DNA of 64,000 bases from NCBI GenBank assembly GCA_012295275.1, contig CM022675.1, positions 9,080,193-9,144,192 of the forward strand, read 5' to 3'. The first letter of the stretch is position 1; every line of letters starts with the position of its first letter. The position numbers were made by a program, and so were the translations under genes. This DNA is from Chrysomallon squamiferum. Taxonomy: Eukaryota; Mollusca; Gastropoda; Neomphalida; Peltospiridae. Below are positions 1 through 12,936 of the stretch, piece after piece. Under the pieces are notes generated by a model. It was not told where the DNA came from and made no database searches. It was given only the letters and a program-made list of their open reading frames with translations.

Positions 1-291
1 GAGTATGTTTTCATTCTCCTTTCTCGCTAAATATATTCATCTTTCTCTTTTTTTTTTTTTTTTTTCTTTTCATTTTGTCAATGAATCTCTCTTTTTCGTT
101 ACTTATGGTTACCTGTCAGTGAATCTGTCAATCGTTCTCTTCACTTTCTTATTTATTCTTCTGTCACTTTCTCGTAATTTTCTATTTTCTTATCTCTCTC
201 TCTCTTTCTCTTTCTTTCTTTCTCTGTCAGTCTGTCTTCTAGCTTTCAGTCTATTTATCTATCTCTTTCTCTCTTTATATATCTTTCTGTA

Positions 292-416
<125 letters not shown>

Positions 417-903
417 CCTTCTCATATTATTCTGAAAATCTATTAATGAACAAACTGCCATAAATTTAACTTTTATTCTTCATGCTAGCCAAAATTATAT
501 CTATTGAGACAACGGAGATAAAGATTTTCAACCAAAACCTATTAAGACAGGACACCCCACCCCCCGTTAATAAGGACAATAATGAATGATCCTCTCTGTA
601 TACAGGACAATATCGAATAAAAAAATAATTAATCAACATTAAAGTTCACTCGCGCACGTCTGATAGTCTGTTTGTGTGAATATTACAATGCAGTTTAGTA
701 CCGTTCAAAATTTACGCTTTCTTTTCGAACGAAGTTTATCCATTAACGACTGTTCTGTATATGAATTATCTCGTATTTCACAGTAGCGTTGAGATAAACG
801 TAGTTATACTGTGCAGTTTATGCTCAAGTATTATGTAAGACCAACAGTTTGTTCTAGATGTCTATCTACTTAGAGAAACGGAAAAAAAGTCAATAATAAA
901 TCA

Positions 904-992
<89 letters not shown>

Positions 993-1504
993 TAACAATA
1001 ACAATATAAAAGAAAATATCAATGAAATTTAAAAATTAAATAATAATGATAACAAAAAATATATTAAAATGTTAAATCAAAAAGATAAAAAAAATAAAAA
1101 AATAAAAAATTTAAAAAAATAACAAAAAATGGCATGATTCGATCCTATTATCGAACGATCAAATATCTAAGCTTACCTTGAAGTGTTAAAACATTTTATT
1201 ACAAATAAACAACTCGTAATACTATTACCCGTTTATCTATCGTACATCTAACACAAATAACCTAGACATGCGTAATATCCCAGATATATCTAACGGATGC
1301 ATATCTAGGATATCGTCTGCAAAACTTATTGAACGTAGTCAGGCATATTATTCAGCTCGTAACCTGGAGAGGCGTGCATCAGTGCAGATTTCAAAGATAG
1401 CACGCGAAATCCGTGACAGTTGAACTACGTCAGACAAATAAATTACGTAATGATTAAACTGATCTCGTATTTTCTCATCGCAGATTGATCTGGCTATAAC
1501 TCGG

Positions 1505-1590
1505 TGACAGGGTACTACTTTGAGACGCAGTGGGGTTATGGGATCGATTCCCCTCGCTGCGTCCCCTTTAGCCATTTCGTGTTTAATACT
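1505..1590 (+). mobile_element. tRNA-derived SINE-like fragment
   Basis: GGGATCGATTCCCCTCGCTG followed by CGTCCCCTTTAGCCATTTCG resembles the tRNA-like head and first body segment of SINEs common in mollusc genomes (as I recall, GGGATCGATCCCCGTCGGTG then GGCCCATTGGGCTATTTCTC). The rest of the element is not recognisable. The minus-strand open frame across it (1348-1617) is therefore unlikely to be a gene. Confidence 0.4.
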
Positions 1591-1831
1591 TTGCTGTTTA
1601 TGAGAAGGTAGGTGCAACTAATATACCATTTGCTGGTAAGTGATATGAGTAACTATCCAAATATAAAATTTCAGTATTAATAAAAGAAAGACAACTCTTC
1701 AGTTATCCTTTTTATTTATGTCTATATTCTATGAACGATCTGACGTCAAGAATGCAGAACTGTCTTGTAGCGCAAGGAAAGAAAATTACTCTTGTTATAA
1801 CGCATATAACTAACATCTTTATAATAATAAC

Positions 1832-1884
<53 letters not shown>

Positions 1885-2109
1885 AGCTTAGAACAACGCT
1901 ATGGATATTAAAAAATATATATTAGTACAAGCAAAGATTTAAACACACACGCACACACACAGACTCAGTCGATAAGAAAAGACTCAGTCGATAAGAAAAC
2001 ATTACATAACTCAACAAAATTGATTCTAGCACAAAGAGATAACACAAAGGAATGAATTTTAAAAATAATAATAATAAAAATAAAAAAATAAAATAAAAAA
2101 ATACATAAC

Positions 2110-2170
2110 ACAACAATAAATCTATTGATGCGAATCGAACCATCGACCTAGCTCACCCGAGCGGTTATTC
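2110..2170 (-). mobile_element. Possible tRNA-like SINE scrap
   Basis: On the minus strand, CCGCTCGGGTGAGCTAGGTC is followed by GATGGTTCGATTCGCATC, which has a T-loop-like GGTTCGATTC box. Only about 60 bases are recognisable and no functional tRNA cloverleaf can be built. Confidence 0.3.
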
Positions 2171-2339
2171 AATGCAGAAACAAAAGGAGATCAAAGGACT
2201 GGTTTAAAAAAAATGTTCGACTACTGCATTAAAGGTGACTTGTCTAACATGGGAACAAGTGTCGAGGTATTAATCATTCATTGAGCCGATACAGTTACCT
2301 TTTGTACGCTAATTGATCCAGTGAGACAAAGTTAATCAC

Positions 2340-3830
2340 CTGGTATATTGCGTAAAGGTGAATTCACACGAAATGATTCGACCAGTCTGGTAATATATGA
2401 ACAAACAGTGTGTTGATTTGGCTAAAGGTCTGTTCAAATGAAATAATTTGACATGTGTGCCAGTTGATGTAGGCACTGATGATTTGTTTATAGGTGTATT
2501 CATACGGAACAATTTTGACATGCCTGTTATTTCATTCATATGCAATGTCTAAATGTATGTTCATACGGTATAACTCGACCTGCCTGTTCATTGACCCAGA
2601 CGATAAAACAAGCTATATGCTAATTTGCTTAAATGCGTATTCAAACGGTACAACTCGAACTATTATTTGACTGAAACAAATCATGTTATATTATTTAAAG
2701 GCGTCTGCACACGTTATATTTTTACATGTCTGTTAATTACAACATTGCTTAAAAGATGTGTTCATACGGTACAACATTTACTTGATTCACTTTTACATAT
2801 CTAATCGTTTTATATATACTTAAGCACCACACGTAATATTTTGACATGTCACATATTTGATCCATGAACGACACTGCAGAAAAATGTGTTCACACAAAGC
2901 GTAATTCAAACTGTCTTCAAAATGATTCAGCGACACACATTTTGTTTTGACTTGACTTGCTTAAAGGTACGTTTACACGATATAACTTAATTTGTGTACT
3001 ATCGAAACATACAAACATAATTATTATAATATTACATTACTTATAGGTACTTTTACACGATATAATTCAGTTTGTGTTCTAATTCATCGAGACATAAAAA
3101 CTTAATCATCTTACATTACGTAAAGGTGTATTTATATGGCATAACTCGAAATATCTTTTAACTGACCCAAATCTTAAACTGATTTGCTTAAAGGTCTTTT
3201 ACACGATATAACTTGATTTGTTAATTGATTCAGCCATAGAAACCTCATTTTTTTTGTTGTGTTGGTTTTAAAGGCATGAACACACTTTTTAACATAAACT
3301 GTTAATTAATCCACTCATACAAATCTATTCATGTGTTTTACTTAAAGGTGTGTTTATACGGTATAATTCGGCGTGTCTACTGAATGATTCAGTTATATCA
3401 ACTAATCATGGATACTAATTTTAGGTTGATACATAAGCTACAACTCTTAAATGTTAAGTAATCCAGTCAGAAAAATTCAAAATGTATTGATTTGCTTCAA
3501 GGTATATTATTCATACGATATATATTTTAGAAACGTTCGTTAACTGGTCATGTTTTGCATTTTATAATCCTTAAATATATGTTCATTATACGACACGACT
3601 CGAATTGTTAATCCAGCTATAGAAATATAAACACATACTGCTTAAAGGCATGTTCACACAATGTAATTTGACATGCCTTAACCGATTCAGTAATAATTTA
3701 TTGACTTAAAATTATGTTGCAACTTGATGTCTATTTATTGATTCAGTCGTACAAAACTAATACTGTCAGCTTAATGGTATGTTCATGCAGTATAACTTGA
3801 AACAAACCTCTACAAAATTAAAGTAATGTT
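2340..3830. repeat. Degenerate minisatellite, unit about 71 bp, about 21 units
   Basis: A motif like GCTTAAAGGTGTGTTCATAC followed by GGTATAACTCGAC and TGTCTGTTAATTGATTCAG recurs with drift. Motif starts are near 2350, 2423, 2489, 2546, 2625, 2692, 2748, 2818, 2876, 2958, 3039, 3118, 3184, 3268, 3341, 3420, 3493, 3570, 3640, 3705 and 3768. Spacing is 55-85 bases. Units differ by about a quarter to a third of positions, so the array is old. No open frame runs through it. Confidence 0.75.
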
Positions 3831-4015
3831 ATTAAAAGTATGTAACAGAAATAGAAAATATATATTATCATAAATTAAATATTATACACTGTTTTATGCA
3901 ACTCCTTTTATTCTTTTTGATATATATTATTAATGGCTTCTTTTAATTTCAGTAAGGAATTGTTTATATACTTCTGTTTAGTCATTTTATTCTGCACTAA
4001 AGATAAAAATAATAG

Positions 4016-4071
<56 letters not shown>

Positions 4072-5152
4072 AGAAAATCATATTAGCATGATGATCGATA
4101 GCTAAATTCCAGGTTGTCTTGTACATTAAAAAGATATTTTCATGGTACATGTTATAACGTTATTCATCTGACATTTCCAAAATGATCAAACCGTTTTATT
4201 TCTCCATATATTACTTTTAACAGACAACCTGCAAGCGGATAAAGTCATTTATTTGATACCTCAAGATTAAAAACCGTCGTACAACGCGTGGCATTATTTA
4301 AAAAAAAAATTTAAAAACATTTTCGAGATTGTCTAACGTGGTGTAATGTTATTTTTGTTTTTTTTTACGATTGCGAAATAATTAATCGAGTTATTTTAAA
4401 CTGACACAAGACACACACAAAAATAACACATCTGACATTTGAGGTAATCGATCGTTGCATATCGCCTTTTTATTTTACCTATGTACTAAATATCCAGCCG
4501 CTTACATTAAAACCTACTGCGAGACAATTAAAGGTTTTATACCGCAGTGTTATTACATGCGTAAGATAACTGATAATTCTATAACGCCTTTTATTTACCA
4601 TTTACGAATTGATATAGCGTTATATAATTTATTTCATTTTTTTTTTTTTTTTTTGCTTCGTAATAAACAAATGTATTAAAATCTTGTATTTCGTATTTAT
4701 TACGGATGTGAATACTGCAAATAACGGGTTCATAAATGAAAGGGCACATCTTCTCCCCACCCCCAGCCCTGAAAACTGAACTTATAATAAATACAGATTT
4801 GGCGACATTTTTAAATTACCACATATCTGTATTTAAAATTTAATTAAATCTTATTTATTTTCTTTTATTTTTTTTATTTTTTATATTTTATTAATAATTT
4901 TATACATATAAATGCAAGAATGATTATAGGCATATTTTATTTTATTTTACTTAATGCAGATACTGGCAGACATGAAAAAAACAAATCAAAATTATTTTTA
5001 AAAAATGCTCTCTAAAAATAATTAGTTTTAAAAAAACACCCATAATAGCCTTCATACATTTAGTGGCAGACACTATTATTATTTAGAAATAACAAAACAT
5101 ATTCGACAGTGACAATACAAAACGTACGTCAACACTACACTGTTCAATAAAC

Positions 5153-5186
<34 letters not shown>

Positions 5187-5770
5187 GACACATATCTATA
5201 CAATACGTTATCAGTATTATACCACTAACGTTATTCTATACACCCGTACACTTACGTGTATATCCAGGTAGCAGCGCGTGGTACCCACAAATTGCTTTTT
5301 TCGTTTTTCTTTCCGCCTGTGCCCCAGTCTGTTGGTTCTTTCCTCGTGTGTTCGTCATTTTCAGCAAACAACTGCAGGGAAGTCATGGTTAAAACAGAAT
5401 TTTCAAAAAAAAAAAAATTAATAATTTTATATAATTTTTTATATATATATAACTATCTATCTTATTTTATTTTGGACTATTTAAAAAACTTCTGCTACAA
5501 CCGCTCTGACACAAAGTTCGCGGCAAGTCCAGGCTACTGTAACGAGTCCCTAGCTACCGTTGCTAAGTGTGTATGTTAATTAGCTTGGCGAACCATTTGC
5601 TTCCGGTTGTTCAACAGGTTTTTTTTTTTTTTTATTTTCCCCTTCTGTCTTATCGGATCAGACTTTTAAAAACACTTTGTTCTGTAATCGCCTTAACTAA
5701 GCATGGGCCATTTATAGGGGTAGGTATTAGGGGCGGTTCCAAAGTTTCTAAATATGGGACTTATCTAATA

Positions 5771-5805
<35 letters not shown>

Positions 5806-7600
5806 AATGGTGATGATGATGATAAATAAATAATAACAATAGTATTAGTATTACTGGAAAGAATAAAATAATAATAATAATAATTATAATAAGAAGAAGA
5901 AGAAGAAGAAGAAGAAAATTTTTTAAAAATTATGTTAAGAAAATAACAGTATTAATATTAGTAGTGGAAATAAAATAATAATAATAAGAAGAAGAAGAAG
6001 AAGAAAAAGAATTTAAAAAAAAGGATAAGGAAAAAATAAAAAAATAAATTAAACATTATTATTCCTGTTCACTTAAGTATGATTAATTAGAAAACCTAAT
6101 AGAAGAAGAAGAAGAAGAAGAAGTAAGTTTTAAAAATTATGATGCAGTAGTAGATGAGATATAGTGTAGAAGTTAACTCCTTTGTTTTTTCCCGTTACAG
6201 CCAGCATAACACAAATACATCAAAACCATCACTTGGTAAAGGAGCCTACATAACTTAGTTTGTTGTTAATGTGAACTTTGTAAGGATGGTGGGGGTATTT
6301 AATTTCCTATCACATATATCATTTTCACATCTAGTGATTACCATTATAAAAATACAAGTTTTACTAATGACTTTAAAAGTAAAAAAATATTTTATATCTG
6401 ATGATTATACATGTAAAAATATAACTTTTACATATACTGACCATATATAAAAGTATACGTTTTATAATTAACGATCATAAGTGTAAAAAATATAACTTTT
6501 ACATCTAATCATCACAGATAAAAAAACAAAAAACTATATATATGTCCATTCATGTTATATACGAACTAGATTATGTAATTATTCAAATAAAGATGTAGTG
6601 GGACAAATGTATTTGATTTAATAAAGACACACACACACACACACACGAAATAAATAATAATAATAACAATAATAAATAGTTAATTTTATTAATTAGAACC
6701 TTGAAACAATTTTTTTTTATTTTTTTTATTCATCAGCTTTAAGATGAAATAAAAATCATAAACAAAATTAATAATTATTTTCATTTTATTATCAGTACTA
6801 TTATAATAGTAGTAGTAGTAGTAGTAGTAGTAGCAGCAGTAGTAGAAATATACAGGAAATATATATACTGTTTCTCATGCTTTAAATGAATGATTGTTTT
6901 ACTTCTTGCAAGAATAAAAACTAATAAGAAACCTTTTATTGTAAAATGAAAACAAATGTGTAACAAAACTTCAAACTTATTAATAATAATAATTAAGTAA
7001 ATAAATAAAAATAATAATAATTTAAAACAGAATTTTTTTAACTGTATCAGTTTGCCATCTTTGAGTCTTTAACATAAAATGTTAGACTAATTTGTTTAAT
7101 TTTTTGTAATTGTCATCTCCAATTTCACTGATCAGTTTAAAAATATAAATTACAAAACAAACATCAACACTAGCATTCAATAAACTTTATATATTACATA
7201 CATTTCCAGATTTATCAATCATTTCACAAATCACTGACTAAATGTTCACAAATATGACTTAATTTTTGTTTAATGGAATAAATCTCCGGTTTCACTGATC
7301 AGTTTAAAAATCACTGACTTAACATTCGTAAAATTTACATAAATTTTGTTTAATGGAAAATCAAAGATGATCAGTATTCAAGTACAGACTTCCCTCAATT
7401 AACAACCTGTTTAATGACCTCCAATGATTTTATTACAAATTCTCAGACCAGTGGATACTGTATGCTGTACATATGACAACAAGTTTGCTGTCAAAAGCAA
7501 GCATTTCATCTCTTGTCACATTTCTGAGTCTCAGTATTTTTTCCGCAGTCAGTATTCACCATGTGAACATTCAAGAATTATGCATGTATTACAGGTATCC
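3831..7600. other. Intergenic left of TIMELESS, microsatellite-rich, no gene seen
   Basis: Contains AT runs (4018-4068, 5151-5177), an ATG run (5771-5823), AAG runs (about 5890-5923, 5987-6002, 6101-6123), a CA run (about 6627-6646) and a TAG run (6805-6846). Two copies of TTTCACTGATCAGTTTAAAA sit about 165 bases apart (7,120 and 7,285). The open frames here are short and low in complexity. Confidence 0.5.
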
Positions 7601-7606
7601 TTTATT
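7601..7606 (-). promoter_or_regulatory. TIMELESS: Candidate polyadenylation signal of TIMELESS
   Basis: Plus-strand TTTATT is AATAAA on the minus strand, about 230 bases past the stop codon. In DNA this AT-rich such hexamers are common, so this is only the nearest plausible site. Confidence 0.3.
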
Positions 7607-7693
7607 ATTAGCAAAGATTGGTGACCTTATAATGATGATTAAAACAGTAACAACATATTTAATTGAATCTGGTATTATTTATATATATTTACA

Positions 7694-7697
<4 letters not shown>

Positions 7698-7764
<67 letters not shown>

Positions 7765-7765
7765 C
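7698..7765. repeat. (AT)n microsatellite in the TIMELESS 3' region
   Basis: AT dinucleotides interrupted by CATACATA, starting about 70 bases past the TIMELESS stop on the minus strand; probably within its 3' UTR. Confidence 0.8.
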
Positions 7766-7835
7766 AAAATGCATTATTTTAAACATTTTAAATATTTTAA
7801 ACACTTTTAAAAACGTCAAATGTTTCAACATCGTT

Positions 7836-7960
7836 TCAGTCGTCATCATCATCACTCTCAATACATTTCCTGTTCAACATCTTCCTCAAAGGGATATGGT
7901 CATCGACATCTGAATCGGAGTCATCACGCAGCTGTGACAACATCGTGGCTGGAAACGTCT
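7836..7960 (-). CDS. TIMELESS: TIMELESS exon 38: acidic C-terminus and stop
   Basis: After acceptor TTATAG the frame reads [35 protein letters not shown], five Asp and TGA (7836-7838). The end resembles human ...RYQIEDDEDD. It requires entry with one base from exon 37, which matches the shifted frame of the repeat, supporting a full-length tail rather than termination at 8427. Confidence 0.8.
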
Positions 7961-10900
7961 CTATAATAAAACAAGATAAAAAAAAAATTAAAAAATTAAA
8001 ATGAAAAATATCAATTAAAATATGAAATATACTAAATTTGTTTATGATAATTTAAGCTGACAGTGTCAAAGATAATAGATTATTTATTTTAAATTGTTTT
8101 TAAATTTCATTTTTCAATTTCACAATTCTTTGTTTTTAGAATCAGATGTTTAATTTGTTATTTGATGATTATACTCCTATCAGGATATAAATTTAATTAA
8201 GTAAAATGATTTTTTAAAGATTACAAAGAAAACAAGCCACAAAAGTTTTAAAATTGGAAATATCTTTGTTTTTCTCTTCAACTTACCTTGACCCTGACCT
8301 TGATCACAAGCTGTTTCACTTTGTGCTTGACCTTCACCATCACTCTTATCTTGAGTATGACCTTCACTATCACTCTTATCATTATCATGACCTTCATTAT
8401 CACTCTTATCATTATCATGACCTTCACTATTCACTCTGACCTTGACTTTCACTCTTATCTTGAGTATGACCTTCACTATCACTCTTATCGTTATCATGAC
8501 CTTCACTTTCACTTTTATCTTGAGTATGACCTTCACTGTCACTCTTATCTTGAGTATGTCCTTCACTGTCACTCTTATCTTGAGAATGACCTTCACTATC
8601 ACTATGACTTAGACCTTCACTTTCACTCTTGTTATCATGACCTTCACTATCACTCTTATCTTGAGTATGACCTTCACTATCACTTTTATCTTGAGTATGA
8701 CCTTCACTATCACTCTTATCATTATCATGACCTTCACTGTCACTCTTATCTTGAGTAGATCCTTCACTGTCACTCTTATCTTGAGAATGACCTTCACTAT
8801 CACTCTGACCTTGACTTAGACCTTCACTTTCACTCTTATCTTGATCATGGCCTTCACTTTCACCCCGACTGTGACTTTCACTGTCACTCTTATTTTTATC
8901 ATGACCTTCACCCTCATCATCACTGTCATCAGAATTGAAGAGTTTGGGACGTTTGCTTTGTGGCTTTCTGCATTCTTCTTCATCTTCATCAACAACCAAA
9001 CGGTCATCATCACTGGAGAAAGAAAGAAAAATAAATAAATAAAAATAAAAATAATAATAATAAAAATTTAATTAATAAATTATGTTTAATTTTAAATAAA
9101 AATTATATTAAAAATAAAAATAATTAAATTCATCATATTACTATTCTGTACTGTACTATCATTTTATTTTATATATATATAATACACCCCCAAAATATAG
9201 ATTAAAATGCAAAAATCAAAATCTTTAACAATAAATAAATAACATGTTTGAACAAAATAGTTAAAATAATTTTTATCAGTTTGTTCATACATAAATAATA
9301 CAAAAAAAAAAAGTATCAAAAAAAAACAATTATTTAGAAACAATAAAAAAAAACAAAAAAAAAAAAAAAATAATAATAAAAAAAAAAGAAAAAAAATCAC
9401 TGGGACTTGAAAACTGGTTTATATTGAAAAATACCAACAAGAAAAACAAAAAAAAACCATTAATTAGAATTTGTTTATATAAATAAAATTTATTTAGACA
9501 TTATTCATTTTTTAAACATAGAATCAATTAAAAAGAAAATCTCTTAAAAACAACACAATTTATAACACTTCTGCAACCAAGAATTATTCAAATTTAATAA
9601 CAAAACCAAAGAATTCCAAATATTTTTTACATTTCACTTATATTATACTATTTATAATTACGAAATAAAAGTTCAATATTTCACCTGTCACTGTCTGATT
9701 CTATCAATCTTTTTAAACTCGCTGTTTTCTTTTTCTTTGGTTCTCTATCAACAGTTAATGTCTGTGATGTGATCATCTCACTGTCTGGAATTTTATCTTC
9801 ATTCTCTGCTGATGAAGACTGTCTGTAAATGATGATAATGATGATGATGATGATAAAAGCAATAACAGTAATAATAATAATAAAAGAAATAATAGTAATA
9901 ATATCAATAATAATAATAGTAATAACAACAATAATAATAGTAATAATAGTAATAATAATAGTAATAGTAACAATAATAGTAATAATAATAATAGTAATAA
10001 CAATAATAATAATAGTAATAATAAAATTATAATAGGAATAATAATTATAATAATAATAATAATAATAGTAATAATAACAATAATAGGAATAATAATAACA
10101 AAAACAATAATAATAATAGTAATAACAATAATAATAATAATAATAATAGTAATAACAACAATAATAATAGTAATAATAATAGTAATAATGATAATAATAA
10201 AAATAATAGTAATGACATTATATTGATTATGAAGAACAATAACAATAACAACAACTGTAATAATGATAATATTGATAATGACATGATAATAATAATAAAT
10301 TAAAATATATTAACAATAACAAGAACTATAAACATGATGATGATGATGATGATGATGATGCTGGTATTCAGAATAATGTTATTAAATAATACAGCTTGAT
10401 AAGAGTCTTCAGTAAGAGAAAATTCTCACTCAAGTGAATCATATTTAACTGTACTGTGAACAACTTTGTTATTATTACTTTTGGTTTTCATTTAATATTT
10501 AACTAAATGAATTATCTTTGAAATCAACCTCACTAGTTCTAAGCCTTTCGAGGAAGATTTTGGATAAGGGATAATTCACCAAGTTTTCCCAATCCAGCCA
10601 ACCTCCTCCTCACCCCTCACCCCAAAAATATAATAATATTAAAAATGAAAAAAAAAAAAAAAAATTCAAACTCTAATATTCTTATTCTACCAAATTAAGA
10701 TTATTTGAATCACTGTTTCTTGTTTTGGCTCACTCACCTTTCATCATCTGAGTCTACCAGTCTCATCAATTTTGAAGATTTTTTGTTCTTTTTCTTCGAA
10801 GCTGATTTTATATCTGTATTTCCATTTTCAACAACAGTTGGTGTGTTTTCATCATCCATTGGAGACAAACTTAAAAAAAAAAAAAAAAAATAAAAAAAAA

Positions 10901-12895
10901 ATAATAATAATAATAATTAATAAATATAATTAAAAAAAAAGAAGAAAAAAGACACATACATTTAAAAGATCCCTTGCTACAAATGTGAAAGACACCCATG
11001 TAAAACAGCATAGTTTTATTCTTAAATAATATAACCATGGTATCTAATAGTTTCTTTTCCTTTAAATAGTATTATTACAAACAAACAGATACCTGGTAAT
11101 GCTTAATATAAAAATATTTTATGATGCTATATAAAAAAACCAAAAAATAAAAGAACAAAAAAACCTACAAATTATTACAGTACTAGATAAAAAAAAAATA
11201 TATATATAAAAATTTCAAGCTCCTAATTAACAAAATTAAGAAGATATAATTTACTATTTATTATTTATCAAAGTTATTTGATTCACCTTTCATCATCTGA
11301 ATCTATGACTCTCTTCAATTTTGAAGATTTTTTGTTCTTTTTCTTTGAAGCTGATTTTATTTCTTTATTTCCATTTTCAACAACATCATCCAGTGGAGGC
11401 AAACTTAAAAAAAAAATAAAAATAAATAAATAAAAAAATAATAAATAAATATAATTAAAAAAGAAGAAGAAAAAAGATAAACACATTTAAAAGATCCCTT
11501 GTTACAAATGTGGAAGAACACCCCATACAAGACAGTACAGTTTTTTTCTTAAATAATATAACTTGATATCTAACAGTTTCTTTTCCTTTACTTAGTATTA
11601 TTACAAACAAACATACCTTATAATGCTTAATATAAAAATATTTTTTAGTGATAAAAAAAAACTACGCACACAAAACTCCTCCCAAATTATTATGGTACTA
11701 GATTAATAAATTTTTCTTGTTCCTAATTAACAAAATTAAGAAGTTATGATTTACTATTTGTTACATTTTTAAAAAAAAATTAAAAAAAAAGGAATCAAAG
11801 TTATTCTAACAAATAAGGAATATTTGAATCACTGTTTCCTGTTTTTAAATATAATTAAAAAGAAAAAAAGAAAAAAAAAGAGATACACATTTACAAATGT
11901 TGAAGACACTCCATGTAAAACAGCATAGTTTATTCGTAAATAATATAACCTGATATCTGCTTCTTTTCCTTTAAATAGTACAAACAAACGTACCTTCTAA
12001 TGCTTGATATAAAAATATATTTTTTTAAAACCCCCACAAAACCCCCCCACAAATTATTTGGTATAGGATTAAAAAAAATGTCTTGTTCCTAATTAATAAA
12101 ATTAAGAAGTTATGATTTACTATTTATTACATTTTTTAAAAAAATAAAAAAAAGGAATCAAAATTATTCTGAAAAATAAGGAATATTTGAATCACTGTTT
12201 CCTGTTTTGACTCACCTTTCATCATCTGAATCAATGACTCTCTTTGATTTTGAAGATTTTTTGTACTTTTTCTTTGAAGCTGATTTTATTTCTTTATTTC
12301 CATTTTCAACAACATCATCCAGTGGAGGCAAACTTAAAAAAATAAAAATAAATAAAATAAAAATAATAATAAATAAATATAATTAAAAAAGTAGAAGAAA
12401 AAAGACACACACATTTAAGAGATCCCTTGTTACAAATGTGGAAGAAGACCCCATGCATGACAGTACGGTTTTTTCTTAAATATTATAATCTGATATCTAA
12501 CAGTTTCTTTTCCTTTAAATAGTATTATTACAAACAAACATACCTTATAATGCTTAATATAAAAATATTTTTTAAAAAAAAAAAAAACACAAAACCCCCC
12601 GCAAATTATTATGGTACTAGATTAATAAATTTTTCTTGTTCCTAATTAACAAAATTATGAAGTTATGATTTACTATTTGTTACATTTTTAAAAAAAATAA
12701 AAAAAAGGAATCAAAATTATTCTAACAAATAAGAAATATTTGAATCACTGTTTGCTGTTTTGGCTCACCTTTCATCATCTGAATCTATGAGTCTCTTTGA
12801 TTTTGAAGATTTTTTGTTCTTTTTCTTTGAAGCTGATTTTATTTCTTTATTTCCATTTTCAACAACATCATCCAGTGGAGACAAACTTAAAAAAA

Positions 12896-12936
<41 letters not shown>

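Noticed and set aside
1348-1617. 89-residue minus-strand frame
   Set aside because: It overlaps a SINE-like tRNA fragment and resembles no protein I know; probably chance.
5256-5833. Plus-strand frames of 107 and 88 residues
   Set aside because: They contain poly-Phe, poly-Lys and poly-Met from simple repeats and have no recognisable domain.
8254-8819. Plus-strand open frames rich in LHYHSY or TFTITL in the repeat region
   Set aside because: They are the antisense translations of the TIMELESS repeat exon; the minus-strand frame joins conserved exons on both sides in phase.
8290-8880. 30-base regular repeats resembling a CRISPR array
   Set aside because: There are no unique spacers between units; the repeat is continuous, codes for [10 protein letters not shown] and lies within an animal gene exon.
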